A DNA stretch of 64,000 nt from Shinisaurus crocodilurus (lineage: Eukaryota; Chordata; Lepidosauria; Squamata; Shinisauridae), in NCBI GenBank assembly GCA_021292165.1, contig CM037885.1, positions 4,087,042 to 4,151,041 on the forward strand. Direction: 5' to 3'. This document shows positions 10,931 to 22,900 of this stretch, piece by piece; the first letter of the stretch is position 1, and each line of letters begins with the position of its first letter. Both the position numbers and the translations under genes were made by a program. The notes under the pieces were generated by a model, which saw only the letters and a program-made list of their open reading frames with translations, was not told where the DNA came from and ran no database searches.

Positions 10931-10936
10931 AATAAA
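10931..10936 (+). promoter_or_regulatory. candidate poly(A) signal for paralog A
   Basis: AATAAA lies 1.1 kb beyond the stop codon, with a second AATAAA about 12 nt later. It sits just outside an interspersed element, so it may equally be incidental. Confidence 0.2.
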
Positions 10937-11706
10937 GAATGAAGAATAAAATATCAGAGATGCTTTTACTTCTTGGGAGTGGTGACTTTTTTGTATTTAA
11001 TGATAACTGTTGTATTCTTCCTTTGGTATCTCAAAGAAAAGAAATACATTAAAGTATTTATCAGTCAGACAGGTGATTAATCAACTAATTTGGGGGTTAA
11101 TCTGTTGACAGCCCTAAGAATACATGGACTATCCATCTATTTAGGAAGCTAACTTATATTCCAAAGCGGATCGATGGCCCACCTGGCTCAGCACTGTCCA
11201 CACCAGCCTCCCCCAGCCTCCAGATTTGCACACATGTTCACACTATCTATTTGGGAACCCTATCCCCAAAATAGGTTTGGCGTCATGGATAGATCCTCGA
11301 AAGTTCAGAGTGAAACGTGGAATGGATACACAGCCCCACTGACACTGGAGCCCCTACGCTATAGGGCGCAGCGTGGCAGGAGCCACGCCTAGGGGTGCCC
11401 AACGCGGCCGTGGCTTCACCCAGCTGCGTTGGGCACAATGTGTCCAGCTCTGGCAGCTGCATGAAGTTTGCTTGGAGGCGTCACTATATCAAATGGAGGG
11501 GGACGCGCGTGCCATGTTTCTTGTTAGAAGGGCAAGGGTACGAATCAAATTTAAGGAACTGTATTCCCGACCTGCGCGAAGCCGTGTGTACGCTCGCTAG
11601 TTAGAAGGACAAAGCCGCTCCAAATGGGGAGCTTGCTCTCCTCTCCCTGTGGGAGGAGTGATGCGTGATGGGTGTGGTTAAAAGAGGATGGGCGGGGCCA
11701 CTAGAC

Positions 11707-11790
11707 CAGTGTTCTCCAAGCTTAGCTGGCTGGGGCATGCTGGGAGTTGTCGGCCAAAAACATCTGGGGACCCAAGCTTGGAGAACACTG
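11707..11790. mobile_element. internally deleted foldback MITE with exact 8-bp duplication
   Basis: Ends CAGTGTTCTCC and GGAGAACACTG. The octamer CACTAGAC flanks both ends (11699-11706 and 11791-11798). Confidence 0.85.
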
Positions 11791-12218
11791 CACTAGACCG
11801 ATAGCACTTGAAGGCACTTCTTCTATTTAGGCCGCCAATAACCACTTTTCACTTAGGGAGGCTGCTGGGACTGAACCAAATCGGCCTCCCCAATTCACCA
11901 CCTCCATTCGGAGCTGGAGAACCAGGGCAGCCGTTTCAGTAATTTTGGAGGGCTACAAAATGGAAAAAAAAAACCCCAGTCATTGGAGGGGGCACTGACA
12001 GTGCCCCGTTTCCTCCCCCGTTTCAGTCTCCCTCTTTACTGTTTTAAAAGCCTCCCAGAGTGCCTTTCTAGCCTCATTCCCGTGGTATCTTGGGAGGGGT
12101 CGTCATGGCAGAGGCCGGGGCTCCCCACACGCGAGCAGAGCGTCGCAGAGCCCACGCCCAACAGGCTCGCCGGTCCGCAGCGAGGAGAGTGGGACCAAGG
12201 CCCTGCAGGAGCCGCTGG

Positions 12219-12350
12219 ATTTTGGGCAAGGTGACTGAGCAGGTGGTCGCTGGTCAACTTCAGCACCACCACCTGGGGATGATGTCGATACTGACTGTCT
12301 GGACCCCTTTCAGTTGGGTTTTAGGCCCGGTTTCGGAGCAGATGTCAGGG
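12219..12350 (+). mobile_element. L2-type LINE reverse-transcriptase fragment
   Basis: Encodes GKVTEQVVAGQLQ and, after a frame change, FQLGFRPGFG, a motif near the start of the L2 reverse transcriptase. It is probably the 5' continuation of the copy at 13385. Confidence 0.55.
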
Positions 12351-12533
12351 TCGTTCGGAGTTAAACTCAGGAACGGCTCTTTCAGTCCCAGGCTTTTATT
12401 CTGCTAAACGGTAAGCAAGCGAAGAAGATGGCGGTAGGTTACAGATCAAGCATCTTGCGGTAATCAGTAACAAAAGAAGCAAGCTGTGTTGGCTTTCTAG
12501 AGAACGAGTCCATTAGTAGCAATTCCACCCAGT

Positions 12534-12788
12534 AATTTATTTATTATTTATTTATTACATTTATAATCCCGCCTTTTTTCCTCTTGCAAGCAAACCAAGG
12601 CGGCTTACATAATCCTCCTCCTCCCCCTCTCCATTTTATCGTCACAACAACCCTGTGAGGTCGGTTAAGCTAAATGTCCGTGACTGGCCCAAAGTCACTC
12701 AGTGAGCTTCATGGCCGAGCGGGGGCTAAAACCCGGGTCTCCCCGAGTCCCAGCCCCACACTCTCACCACTACGCCACACTGGCTCTC
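12534..12788 (-). mobile_element. Sauria-type SINE
   Basis: A complete-looking copy from the (AAATA)n tail to the GAGAGCCAGTGTGGCGTAG head on the minus strand. Confidence 0.85.
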
Positions 12789-13100
12789 AAGGGTCACACC
12801 TGCCCTGCCTTCCTGCTTGCAAAGGCCATGCCACAGGGGCAACCGAGGCAGTCCCCACTGTAGGGACTGGGCCCACAGTTGAAAGTGGATTTCAGACTAA
12901 TGAGCATCAAGTGCCCTCCCCTTCTCGGTAATCGAGATCCCAAAGACCAAACCCTCAAGGCAGGTCCTTATTTCTCAGAGCCAACCCCGTAGAACGTCTC
13001 GCCGCTTGTAGTTGGTCCTCCCTTCCTAACTGATGTCTCCCCCCCCTGGATTGGTCACACCCATCGCCCCCTCCTGCTCCTCTTCGGAATGGCTATGGTA

Positions 13101-13172
13101 GTGTTCTCTGGCTGGGGCATGCTGGGAGTTGTAGGCCAAACACATCTGGGGACCCAACATTGGAGAACACTG
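13101..13172. mobile_element. half foldback MITE
   Basis: Only the CTGGCTGGGGCATGCTGGGA arm and the terminal GGAGAACACTGG remain. Similar half copies are at 14690-14752, 25212-25290 and 23318-23366. Confidence 0.6.
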
Positions 13173-13384
13173 GGCTATGGGTTCCAGAACAGCGTGACTC
13201 CCCCCTCCCCCCTTTGTTATCTGCATTCTCTCCGTCCTTGGCACTGCATTCTCAGATTCCTCAATCTCCCCTCTTCATCTGAATCGGAATCTATTCCCAT
13301 ATCCTGTGGAGACCCCCTCGGCAGAGCTAGTGGGCCCAATCCCTGCAGCGGAGACTGCCTTGGTTGCCCTGTGGCATGGCCTTT

Positions 13385-14570
13385 GCAGGGAGAAAGACAG
13401 GGCAGGAGGTGTGACCCCCGTTGGCTCTCCCGGTTCTCTCAGGTGCTTTTGATACCATTCACCACGGTATCTTTCTTGGGAGGCTGCCCGGATTGGGAGT
13501 TGGAGACACTGTCTTACAGCGGTTTCACTCCCATTTGGGTGGCCGCTTCCAGAAGGTGGTGGTGGGTGACTGTTCTTCCGCCTCAGGGAGACTCGGTTGT
13601 GGTGTCCCTCAGGGCTCTCTTTTGTTCTCCAGACATTTTAACATCTACATCAGGGGTGCTGTGGAGAAAGCCAACCTAAAACCCCTTTGTGACACACACA
13701 CACTCACCAAGGAGGGGGGAAGGAGACCCCGGGGGAAGAGACAGCCAGTCTCCACAGAGACCAACGGGGACAAACAACATCTGCATAGAATCACCCCAGG
13801 GGGGAAGGCAGGAAGCATCCCCAGGTTCGTCAATGCTCTCGTATATCAGCCCCATCTACATAAGACTTGAATACCTTGCCAGAGCAGACATTTCGGCACC
13901 CATAAGAAAGGGCCATTCAACACCACAGGATGGGACCATTAAGCAGGTGGCTTCAAAGGGACCCCACCCACCTGAGGAGGGTGGCAACCCACCTGATTGG
14001 CCGCCCACCTGAGGAGGGTGGCAACCCACCTGATTGGCCGCCCACCTGAAGAGGGTGGCAACCCACCTGATTGGCCGCCCACCTGAGGAGGGTGGCAACC
14101 CACCTGATTGGCCACCCACCTGGACTCGCTACCCCCTTAGCATTGAACCCGCGCAGAAGACCAGGTTGGCGGTCTTCCACTGGTGCATATCATGCGGCCA
14201 GCAGGCCAATATGTGTCCCCTGGCCATCGGTGTATGGATGACACACAGCCCTGTCTCGCCTTTTCATCAATGCAGGAGGCAGTGACTCTCCTGAACCCAT
14301 GTGTGGATTCGGTAATGGGCTGGATGAGGGCCAATAAACTTGAGACTCCGTCCAGACAAGGTGGAGGTTCTGTGAGTAGGTGGTTTTTCTACCCAGTTAA
14401 GTGGTGCTCAACCTGCTCTACGTGGGGCTGCACCCCCCCGGAAGGAGCAGGTCCGTCGTCTGGGGGTGCTCATAGATCCTGCTCTGTCACGTGTGAGGCC
14501 AAAATGGCCTCAGTGGCACAAAGTGCCTTTTACTGGGAGCAACCTTGCCTGATATCTTCCCTTTAACTTT
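13385..14570 (+). mobile_element. L2-type LINE fragment split by a minisatellite
   Basis: Encodes GAFDTIHHGIFLGRLPGLGV and CGVPQGSLL (reverse-transcriptase motifs), then DDTQPC...WMRANKLET after a break. A 37-bp tandem array and unrelated sequence separate the two parts. Frames are broken in several places. Confidence 0.7.
13971..14118 (+). repeat. 37-bp minisatellite, four units
   Basis: Units begin at 13971, 14008, 14045 and 14082 (CCTGAGGAGGGTGGCAACCC...). They differ at one or two positions. Every frame stays open through them, so the glycine- and proline-rich open frames here are by-products. Confidence 0.95.
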
Positions 14571-14900
14571 TAGAGTTTCACACTTGAACATGATACATGA
14601 TTGGTCCTTAACCCCCCCCCCCAAAAAAAACTTTAATTAATATTAATCATTTCAGCAAACCGCATATATGCAAAGAACTCCGTAGCGTAGCTGGCTGGGG
14701 CATGCTGGGAGTTGAAGGCCAAAAACATCTGGGGACCCAAGGTCGGAGAGCCCTGGTCTAGACGGTCATAGGATAATTCAGAGTCCCAACTCCGGCTTCA
14801 GAAGCTCGCTCTGAGGTCGGAGCGCCCTCCCCCCGCCCTTGCAGCCAGCGCGGAAAGAACTCAACCTCGGGGGTGGGCTTTTGGGGGCAGGGAGGGAAAG

Positions 14901-15269
14901 GGGCTTTTCTCCATGAGGTTTTTAACCCGCCACTTTACCAAGGCTTCTGCTCCCAGATTCTTTGCGGGATTAGGATTGGCTCTTTTGCACATGTCCCGCC
15001 CCCCCAGGTTTTTCCTTGCCTTGCCTTCCTATATGTTCCATGACACAACCACTAGGTGGTGCTGTGGTATAAGGGAACTGCACAAATACACAAGCATTTC
15101 ATCCCACCACTTGCAAATATTACAAGACTTTCCTTGATCTAAGAAAAGCTGTGGAAATGGTTGCAAAGTATGGGAGAGGCCCTGGAGGATGACGACATCG
15201 TGTAAAGCACCCGCAACTACCGTAAGTGAGGAATCATGAGTGCACGATAAATGCTTGGTGTAGAAAGGT
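14901..15269 (-). mobile_element. family E element, inverted copy
   Basis: Starts GGGCTTTTCTCCATGAGG and ends ATGCTTGGTGTAGAAAGG, the reverse of the 10506-10895 copy. Confidence 0.65.
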
Positions 15270-15391
15270 TCAAACTCCTCCTTCAATCAGGTGGGGATAC
15301 AACAGTTCCCAACCACACTATACACTGCAGAATTTACACAGACATAGACCTCCAACCTAGTCCTCTCTTGACACTTTTGTATTCTGTCACC

Positions 15392-15555
15392 CAGGACCGG
15401 TGCAAGGAAGTTTGGTGCCCTAGGCAAGATCAGATATTTAGCGCCCCCCCTCCCACTTGAGAGCGCTGTATTTTTTTTCAAGGCGTTTCTGGCGCCCCTT
15501 TTAGCCCTGCGCCCTAGGCAGCTGCCTAGTTGGCCTAATGGTAGCACCGGCCCTG
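15392..15555. mobile_element. hAT-like MITE, CAGGGCCGG family, exact 8-bp duplication
   Basis: 164 bp with ends CAGGACCGGTGCAA and TAGCACCGGCCCTG. The octamer CTGTCACC lies at 15384-15391 and 15556-15563. Same family as 56439-56609 and the ends of 59333-60234. Confidence 0.9.
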
Positions 15556-15945
15556 CTGTCACCGGCATAATGTCCCCAAATTTCAGCATCTTATGACTTA
15601 CCATTTTTTCCCTGGAAAAAATCCCCAAGGTGGGGCATAAAATATCCCCCAAATCTGTTGGTTTTGCCATTGGGGTGCCTTTATGTCCCCAAAATGAAGC
15701 AATGTTTTGGGGATAGAAAATGTCCCCATGGGTTTTTGCGAAGAAAACTGGTCTAGGGAAGCAGGCTGAGGTATTCTGGGAGTTAGTAGGGGGACACAAG
15801 CCAGGGGATTTTCTTGGGGAATGCTGGCCTCACAAGAGACAGGTTTCTTGGGGGGTTAGAGAACTACCTCAGAAGACCAAAAATGTTTCTTCTTAGTAAT
15901 AACTAAGTTTTGCCTAAAGTTTTACCTTGACTGCTGTGATACTTT

Positions 15946-16395
15946 TCTAGTGGTGGGGCCGAGCCTAGAGCCGGCTGGAGGCTCGCTCCGGGCTCGGCCC
16001 TCTGTGATCTCGCTCTTCAGAGCGGCGCGGAGCGTTCTCCGTGCCGCTCGCGCCGCCGCCAGAGAAACCCCCCCGCGAAGGGCCCCCCGCCGCCGCCGGC
16101 CCCGCCGCCGCTGCCGCCAGGACCCCCCCGCCACCTACCTTAAACAGCCCTGTTGCCCTGGTTTCCCCTGCCAAAAACAGAGCGCAGGCGGGGGTCCAGC
16201 GCGACGGAGCAGGGTCCCATCGCGTCACTTCCTCCGCGCCGGACGACGCGATGGGACCCATCGGACAGCAGAGGAAGGCTCTCCGCTCTGCGGAGAGCCC
16301 AGTTAAAGCCCGCACGGGTGGCTGAGAGCCCGCGCGGACACGAGCAGGCCCGGTTCGGGCCTTGCTCCTGTCCGACAGGCTGCTCGGCTACAACC
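15946..16395. repeat. GC-rich block resembling the interior of the 902-bp element
   Basis: Very high GC, with proline and arginine codons in several frames. A run of landmarks is shared, in order, with 60020-60080: CACCTACCTT, then CCAAAAACAGAGCGC, GGGGGTC and CGCGTCACTTC. No clear ends or target duplication are found. Confidence 0.4.
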
Positions 16396-16487
16396 CTAAA
16401 ATTTAGTTATGGGATGTTTTTCCACTCCAGGATACATTAAAAATGGAGTAAGAAGGTAGTAAACTGCCCCCCAAATGTATTTGTGTA

Positions 16488-16736
16488 CAGTCATGCCTTG
16501 GATTGAGAGCATAATTCGTTCCGGAAACGTGCTTGTAATCCAAAACACTCTTATATCAAAACAAAATCCCCCCAAAAAAATTTGTACAGAGATTTTTAAT
16601 TTAAGACGTACTACAGTACTTGTATTGCAAGACGTCGCTTGTATATGAAGTAAAAAAAATAAATAAATAAATATTTAAAAATTTGCTTGTTTTGCAAAAC
16701 GCTCTCAAACCAAGTTACTTGCAATCCAAGTTACAT
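16488..16736. mobile_element. Tc1/mariner-type MITE (Tigger-like ends)
   Basis: Begins TA|CAGTCATGCCTTGGATTGAG and ends near CAATCCAAGTTAC. It is the inverted homologue of 38625-38874. Confidence 0.65.
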
Positions 16737-17281
16737 GTGTACATGTCTACTCAGTACATGTACACATGTGTACATGTGTACATGTTACTTGTATATTTTT
16801 ATGTGTGTGGGATGAGGATAAATGGATTTAAGGTGTAGGTTTTTCAATTTTCTTTTACTTCCTCTTTGTTGAATAGACAGAAAAGAACTGTCTTGCAACC
16901 GTTTTCTCTGGGTTCACAAAAAAAAAAAAAAAAGAGGAAGTGAACAAACACTTTTAGAGCCATTACAGCTGAATAGACCCACACTTAGAGCCATTAAAAC
17001 TGGGAGGGGGGGTCCTTATTTTTTTAATGGAAGTCTCTGAATTTATTAATATTAATTTTAATTTTAAAAAACACATTAGAATAGCTTGCTTTTGTTTTCA
17101 GACCACTGAAGACCAGTTTTCTTCTGTATATGCTCAGAGGCACTATCTTTCTTACTTCCTCTTTCTTTCAGTCAAAATTGCATCTCAGAAAAAAAGGGAA
17201 GAACCAAGGTGTGGTAACAAACGGACTGTCTTCTTAAACCATTAAATTATTGGGGTTTTTTTCTTCTTTTCCCCCGCCTTA

Positions 17282-17344
17282 GAGAGAAACAATCCAAAGA
17301 ATAAATTCCTGTTTATGCCAGAATAACAAGCCAAAGCTCTACAG
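17282..17344 (+). other. possible untranslated exon of paralog B
   Basis: A 63-nt stretch is bounded by a strong polypyrimidine acceptor (TTTTCCCCCGCCTTAG) and donor CTACAG|GTAAGC. It lies 2.4 kb upstream of the first coding exon of paralog B, which itself starts right after a splice acceptor and so needs an upstream exon. No coding content is recognised. Confidence 0.25.
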
Positions 17345-17687
17345 GTAAGCAATTTCCTCTCTTCTAATCTGTTTCCCTATAATATTTTAATGCTCTTTCC
17401 TCAAAATCTCCCAGCATTTCTCTGTCATCCTCACTTGGGTCTGGAAATCCCACCACCACCTTCTTTCCTATCTGGAGATGCCTTCAGTCATCTTCCCCCC
17501 CCCCCCGAACTAAAAAGTCCCAATTGTTTTAGCCTTTTCTCATTGAGAAGGTGCTCTGACCCCGATCATTCTGCTTGCCCTGTTCTGCGCTTTCCCCAGC
17601 TCTACAATGTCCTTTTGAGATAGAGCTCCTGGAACAGTGAAGTAAATAGACAACATTTTATACTATTTCAGACTTATATTCTAGTTT

Positions 17688-17816
17688 GGCCTTCCAGAAC
17701 TTGATGCCCTCCAGATGTTTGGGATGTCGACTCCCATCAGCATGGCCAAGGAACAGTGATGATGGGAGTTGTAGCCCAAAACATCTGGAGGGCATCAGGT
17801 TGGAGAAGGCTGTATG
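17688..17816. mobile_element. foldback MITE, CCTCCAGATG family
   Basis: Arms GATGCCCTCCAGATGTTTGG and CATCTGGAGGGCATCAGG around an ACTCCCATCA/TGATGGGAGT core. Confidence 0.7.
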
Positions 17817-18213
17817 GAGCAAACGTATGCATGTTTACTCAGAAATCATTCCCCAAATCCATATTCATTTCATTTATTACACTTATTCCTTACATATTTG
17901 GAGGATATCTTTTTTGGGCTGACTCAAGCTCACAAAATATTGTTCAAGCTTTGGGGTTCTCCAGAACTCTTCACTTTCTTATGGTGAACATTGCCCTAAG
18001 AGAGCGATCTTCGGTTATTGGGTGGTATAGAAATTTACCGGTAATCAATCAATAAAAACACATACATACACACCTTGGCTTTTTGTATTACTCAGAAGTA
18101 GATTCCTCTGAGCTTTTTCAGAATTACTTTCTAGTAAGTGCGTTTAGGACAGCAGCGTAGAGCTGAAATCCTGTATGCACCTAAATGGGGCAGACTTCTG
18201 AGTAGACATGTAC

Positions 18214-18966
18214 CAGGGATGTTGAAGAGTCCTTGGTCTCGAGTCACGAGTCGAGTCACAAGTCTTTGGACCCGAGTCTTGAGTCCGAGTTCTTGTTCAT
18301 AAAGGGTGACTCACGAGTCCCGAGTCACTCCCAAAACTGACTTCACGAGTCCCTATTAAAGTCAATGGGTTCCCCCCCCCCCCCAAATAAGGCTACTTCA
18401 GATGTGTGGCTTAAATAAATTCTAGGCACAAGTGTGCCTTTTTCTTTCAAAACTCTGCAACTGATTTTGGCAAGAACAGACCAGGCAGACAAACCCAAAA
18501 TAACCAGGCAGGCAGAGGAGGCAGGGAACCCCAAAGCAGGCAGGCAGAGGCGTTTGTCTTGGACGATTCAACTGTTGAACTGGTCAAGAAGAGACCAGGC
18601 AGGCAGAGGAGGCTGGGAACCCCAAACAGGCAGGCAGAGGCAGCCAAACCCAAAATGTCTGACCCTAACCCTAACCCCCCACAACAACACATCAGTCAAA
18701 AATAAATCTCAACACATCGTTGGGGCTGCGCTCCTGGTAGCTGTCCATAGTGGCCGAGCAGCGGCGCGCCTCACTTCCATGCGCTCTTCACCGGTGATCG
18801 CGCTCCTCCTGGCACAGCCCAGGGATGTTGACGAGTCCTTGGTCTCGAGTCCCGAGTCGAGTCTCGAGTCCCATTAAAAATATTGGGACTCGAGTCAGAC
18901 TCGAGTCAGAGGGGGGACTCAGTCCGACTCACGAGTCGAGTCCTCGAGTCCGAGTCCCCATCCCTG
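18214..18966. mobile_element. hAT-like composite element rich in GAGTC palindromes
   Basis: Ends CAGGGATGTTGAAGAGTCC and GAGTCCCCATCCCTG. The octamer ACATGTAC flanks both sides (18206-18213 and 18967-18974). Both arms are packed with CGAGTC/GACTCG units. A second left-type end, CAGGGATGTTGACGAGTCC, starts at 18822. The middle holds two imperfect direct repeats at about 18475-18650 and a short telomere-like run. Confidence 0.8.
18662..18679 (+). repeat. short telomere-like run
   Basis: CCCTAACCCTAACCCCCC, a little over two telomere units, inside the composite element. Too short to mark a chromosome fusion. Confidence 0.6.
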
Positions 18967-19189
18967 ACATGTACACAAGAACACTGTTAAGTGGAGGATC
19001 TGTGTGGATTTTAGCCCTCATAATACACCCGAGTTTGCAATCCAAAGCACACTTTCTTGGATGTAAATCCCAGTTTACTCTGCGGGATTGACTTCTCAGG
19101 AAACATGCTTAAATTCATGTTGAATCCCCTTATCTCTGGGGTGGGCAACTTGTGTGGCCCTCCAGATGTTTTTGGCCTACAACTGAGCA

Positions 19190-19446
19190 GACTTCCATTA
19201 TACCACCACGAGATGGCGCTGCAGAATAGCGGAATTGCGCAAATACACGAGGGTCTCACATTCCAGTTCATTCGGCCATTTCCAAATAAGAGCACACTTT
19301 CCTCGATCTAAAAAAAAAAGCCGTGGAAATGGTTGGAAAATTGGAAAGACGCCGTGGGGGGGGTGGTGACAACGTCGTGTAAGGCACCCGCAAACTACCA
19401 TGAGTGAGGAATCATGAGCGCACACTAAATGCCTTGTGTAGAGAAA
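19190..19446 (-). mobile_element. family E element, inverted partial copy
   Basis: Shares CGAGATGGCGCTGCAGAAT-type and CGTGTAAGGCACCCGCAA blocks with 14901-15269 and ends GCCTTGTGTAGAGAAAC. Confidence 0.6.
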
Positions 19447-19767
19447 CCTGTATTCCCTCCGGCCAGTAGCTGGGTCCCTGGGCTAATCATCCTCACCCCA
19501 CAGGGACTGGAGTTCCTTTTGCCTTTGGGTGGGCAATGTGGAGGAGGTCCAATGGTGGTACCCCCCGTGGCACCTGCTGGCATTCCTCTTTAGCAGATAG
19601 GGAGTAGAATCACTTGGCCCACCACCCTTTCTTCCAACCCAGCGCCCCCCCCCCCAGTAAAACTGGCAGCCAAACAGGGGCCCTCTACTCGTTTCATTCC
19701 TTTTCTTGGGCAGCTTGAAGCAGCTGTTGAGCCTAGGATTTATTTTAATTATTTTTTTTTTTGCCAG

Positions 19768-19946
19768 AATGATGAGTAAGGTCAGCAGCTCTCAAACCCC
19801 CACAGAGGAATGGAAGGGAGAAAACAATGAAGACATTTACTGCAAAGCCCTGGCTCAGACGCTGAAGGATGTGGCGCTGCCTGTGACGGTGGGATTGTAT
19901 TCGCCGTGGGGCCACCACAAAAGAGAGCTCTTGGATAAAATCGAAG
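19768..19946 (+). CDS. paralog B, first coding exon (P-loop-like motif)
   Basis: The acceptor TTTTTTTTTTGCCAG|AATG is followed at once by Met-Met-Ser-Lys. The exon ends GAAG|GTAAGC. The motif GLYSPWGHHKRELL matches paralog A exon 3. ATG at 19769 or 19772 is taken as start because no upstream exon is recognised. The acceptor implies an upstream untranslated exon. Confidence 0.75.
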
Positions 19947-22900
19947 GTAAGCATCACCGCGCCACACCATGCATTATGAAAATCATGAGGAAAGGCAGAA
20001 TTCAAACTATGTGACAGAGACAGGGTCTTCCCCAGTTGTGGCAAAGATGTCCCCCGTCGGTGAAACCCATTTTCTGTGCCAACTACGCAGAGTAAAACTG
20101 AGCCACTCTCCTGCCCTGGTTGTGAGCCTCTGTGATGCTAAACAAGGCCTGGATGGGTCAGACATCCAGCAACAAGCAGCAGGTTTCAAATGATAAGTTC
20201 CAGTTCCGTGGGACTTGGGAAAGCTCCCCAAGAAACAAATGTTGACCCTGCAAGCTCCAGAGAACAACTGAGTCCTTCAGTCACCAAGTAGGACCTGATG
20301 AATCTAATAGTGCTGCCAGGTTTGAGGGTGTCCTTGGGCCAGATGCTCTCTGGAGCATGTACCATTTCATGCCATAGGTTCTGTCGATGCTCTGCCCTGA
20401 AGCCTGGGTTGCAGGGTTCTGCTACGGGTCAGAACGTTAGCAGGTGTCAGGTTAAGCCAGGTTTCTCACAGAAGCAAAGCAGGAAGGGATCAGCACCACG
20501 GAATGCTCCAAGTGGGGCTGGAAGCCAGGCAGGGGTATATTACGTTGCTCCAACAAGGAGCAGAGCAAGACGGAGCCTTAAAGAAGAGTTTGGCTCCATT
20601 TAGGCTGGTTGACTCCACCTCCACGCTGACTGTGGCTTTGCCTCTTAAAGGGGCCTGGCCGGTTTTAGCAGCTCAAGCTGTGGCATGCGATTGTCCTCAT
20701 GGTCAGAGTCCTCAGCGTCCAAAGATGGCACAGCAACCTCTTCTGGATGCAGGGGAGAAAAACCTCGTGATCTTTCTGGGGAAATGGTCCCTATGGTGTT
20801 GAAGCCATGTGATGCCTTTCAGTAGCCGAATCCTCTCCCTGAACTGTTAACTCGGGAACCTTCAGAGAACCAGGGGTTAGGATCATCTCAGGATGGGGGT
20901 TTGGGGTCCTGCTCCATGACAGGGGGAGGCACCTCTGCACTGCTTTTTCTTCCCTCGCCCCCTTCCTTACTTGCCAGGTGCTGGGATGGGAAGGAAGAGG
21001 TTCCCCTTTCTTTTTCTTTCTTCTCCTCGCACTGTGGGTCCATGAGGTGGTGGTGGATGAAAAGGTCCCTTTTTCTTTCGTACAAACCTTTTGCAGAGGC
21101 TGTCATGCACACTGGCTCCAGCATGCTGGACAACCTCTGTAAAAAGGGCGTTTTCTTTAAAGGGACCTGCTCCTTCTCCCCTGCTAGTCACTCCCCACTT
21201 CCTGCCAGGTAGCTGGCAGTGGCAGCAGTTGCTGCGATGTCCTTCCTGTTCCTTTCCTTTCTATGGAAGCGGGCATGCAGAGTGAAGTGCCAGTCAGTCA
21301 TGCCAGAAGGAAAGAAAAACAGGAAAGAGCCTGCAGAGACTGCCATTTCACACACACACCCTGGTGGTGGTGGGGCCAATGACGTGCACCCCATAACCTG
21401 TATGCGTGCCAGAGCTCTGCCTTGCTCACCCCCTGCACACTCCTCTGAAAGGGGCCGGAATCTCCCAAGGAAACATATGAGGCGTATTTTTAACCAATGG
21501 CTCAGTTAGAAGTGATCCGGCTCCCGCCTTCCAGGGCTCTGGCCAATGAGTGCAAAGGAGCAAGGGTGATTGCTGAACACTTGGCACACCTGTTTGATTA
21601 AGACGATTTGATCTGTTTAATAGCACACTAGGACTGCTTGTATTTCAGTTCTTGCTGTTTCGCATTAACGTGGGACGCTCCGCCCCCCTCACACTGCAAC
21701 ATTTCGGGCTACTGGTCCAAATTGCCGAATTTTCTTTCGGTTAGGAAGGATTTTTGGCTTAGGACAAATGGAACTACGGTATTTGCAGTCGTCCAGGCCA
21801 GGCAATGTGGACTCAGGACTGCAAAGGATCTTTTCAGCCAGGCTGTAACTAGGAAACCAGATCAAGTTTCCCAGCTGTAATCAGAAGGATCTCTTTGGCT
21901 AGGATTTTTCAAGAAAATTGGTGGGGGGGGTGTCTGTTTGGGATGATTACACAGAGATCCTTCCAATACTGTGTCCTGTAGCCAGCCACACAACACATGC
22001 GTAAGGCCTGGATTGGTGCACATTCTGTGCATTCTATTTTCTGTTGCAGGTTATATGAAGGACAAACCAAAACATGACGGGAAAGGAGTAAGAAAGTTTT
22101 GGTCTTGGAATCTGGCCATTTGGTCTTGGCTGTCACTCATCTGGCATATAATTTTTTTCCGCCTTGACTCCAGTTTTGCCAGGTAGATCTCTTCTTCTTC
22201 TTCTTCTTCTTCTTCTTCTTGGTTGAAGTTACATATTTTCTTGTATAGTTATCTTATTTATGTAATTATTTTATTTATTTACAGAATGTGCATCCCACAC
22301 CTTCAACAATAATTTGGCATCATTTTGAATCTACAAATTAACAAGCATACAATCATATATAATCCCACCAATTTCTATATGGACCGAGGGAGGGAGAAGG
22401 GAGAAGGGAGAAAGGAAGAGAAAAAGAAATTCCTACATCTCTTGTATTTATCCCAATGAAGGGCTTCAGAGAAGCAATCCTATGAAAAAATAATCAGGAG
22501 TATACACATTACCTGAAGCAGCCTCACCCAACCTGGTGCCCTCCAGATGTTTTCATAGATTTCATAGATCATAGAGTTGGAAGGAGCCTACAAGGCTATC
22601 GAGTCCAGTACCACAACTCCCAGCATTCCTTACCATTGGCCATGCTGGCTGGGGGTGGTGGGAGTTCAAGTCCGAAACATCTGAAGGGCATCTGAACCAT
22701 TTAAGGATTTTATTCTATTAAGCAGTATATATTATGATTATAAATTTATTTATAATAATAAATTTATTATTTACCCATAAAATAAATAAATATACATAAA
22801 TACAGAAAGGCATCAGGTTGGGGAACCCTGACTTGAAGCATTGCTACAGTCTGCTCCCACACGTGCAGAAACTTGTATCTTCCAGGAATTAACAAAGGCC

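Noticed and set aside
13971..14118. CRISPR-like direct repeat array
   Set aside because: Units are contiguous with no distinct spacers, and the genome is vertebrate.
13856..14180. Gly/Pro/Trp-rich repeat proteins
   Set aside because: These frames are the 37-bp minisatellite read in different phases.
15922..16440. CpG-island first exon of a gene
   Set aside because: Frames are open on both strands, no convincing donor or Kozak start is linked to downstream coding sequence, and the block resembles a mobile-element interior.
18662..18679. Interstitial telomere marking a chromosome fusion
   Set aside because: Only a little over two units, inside a mobile element with a target duplication.
20298..21509. 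Possible exons in the first intron of paralog B
   Set aside because: No frame shows family resemblance or matching splice phases. The two flanking coding exons already join in phase.
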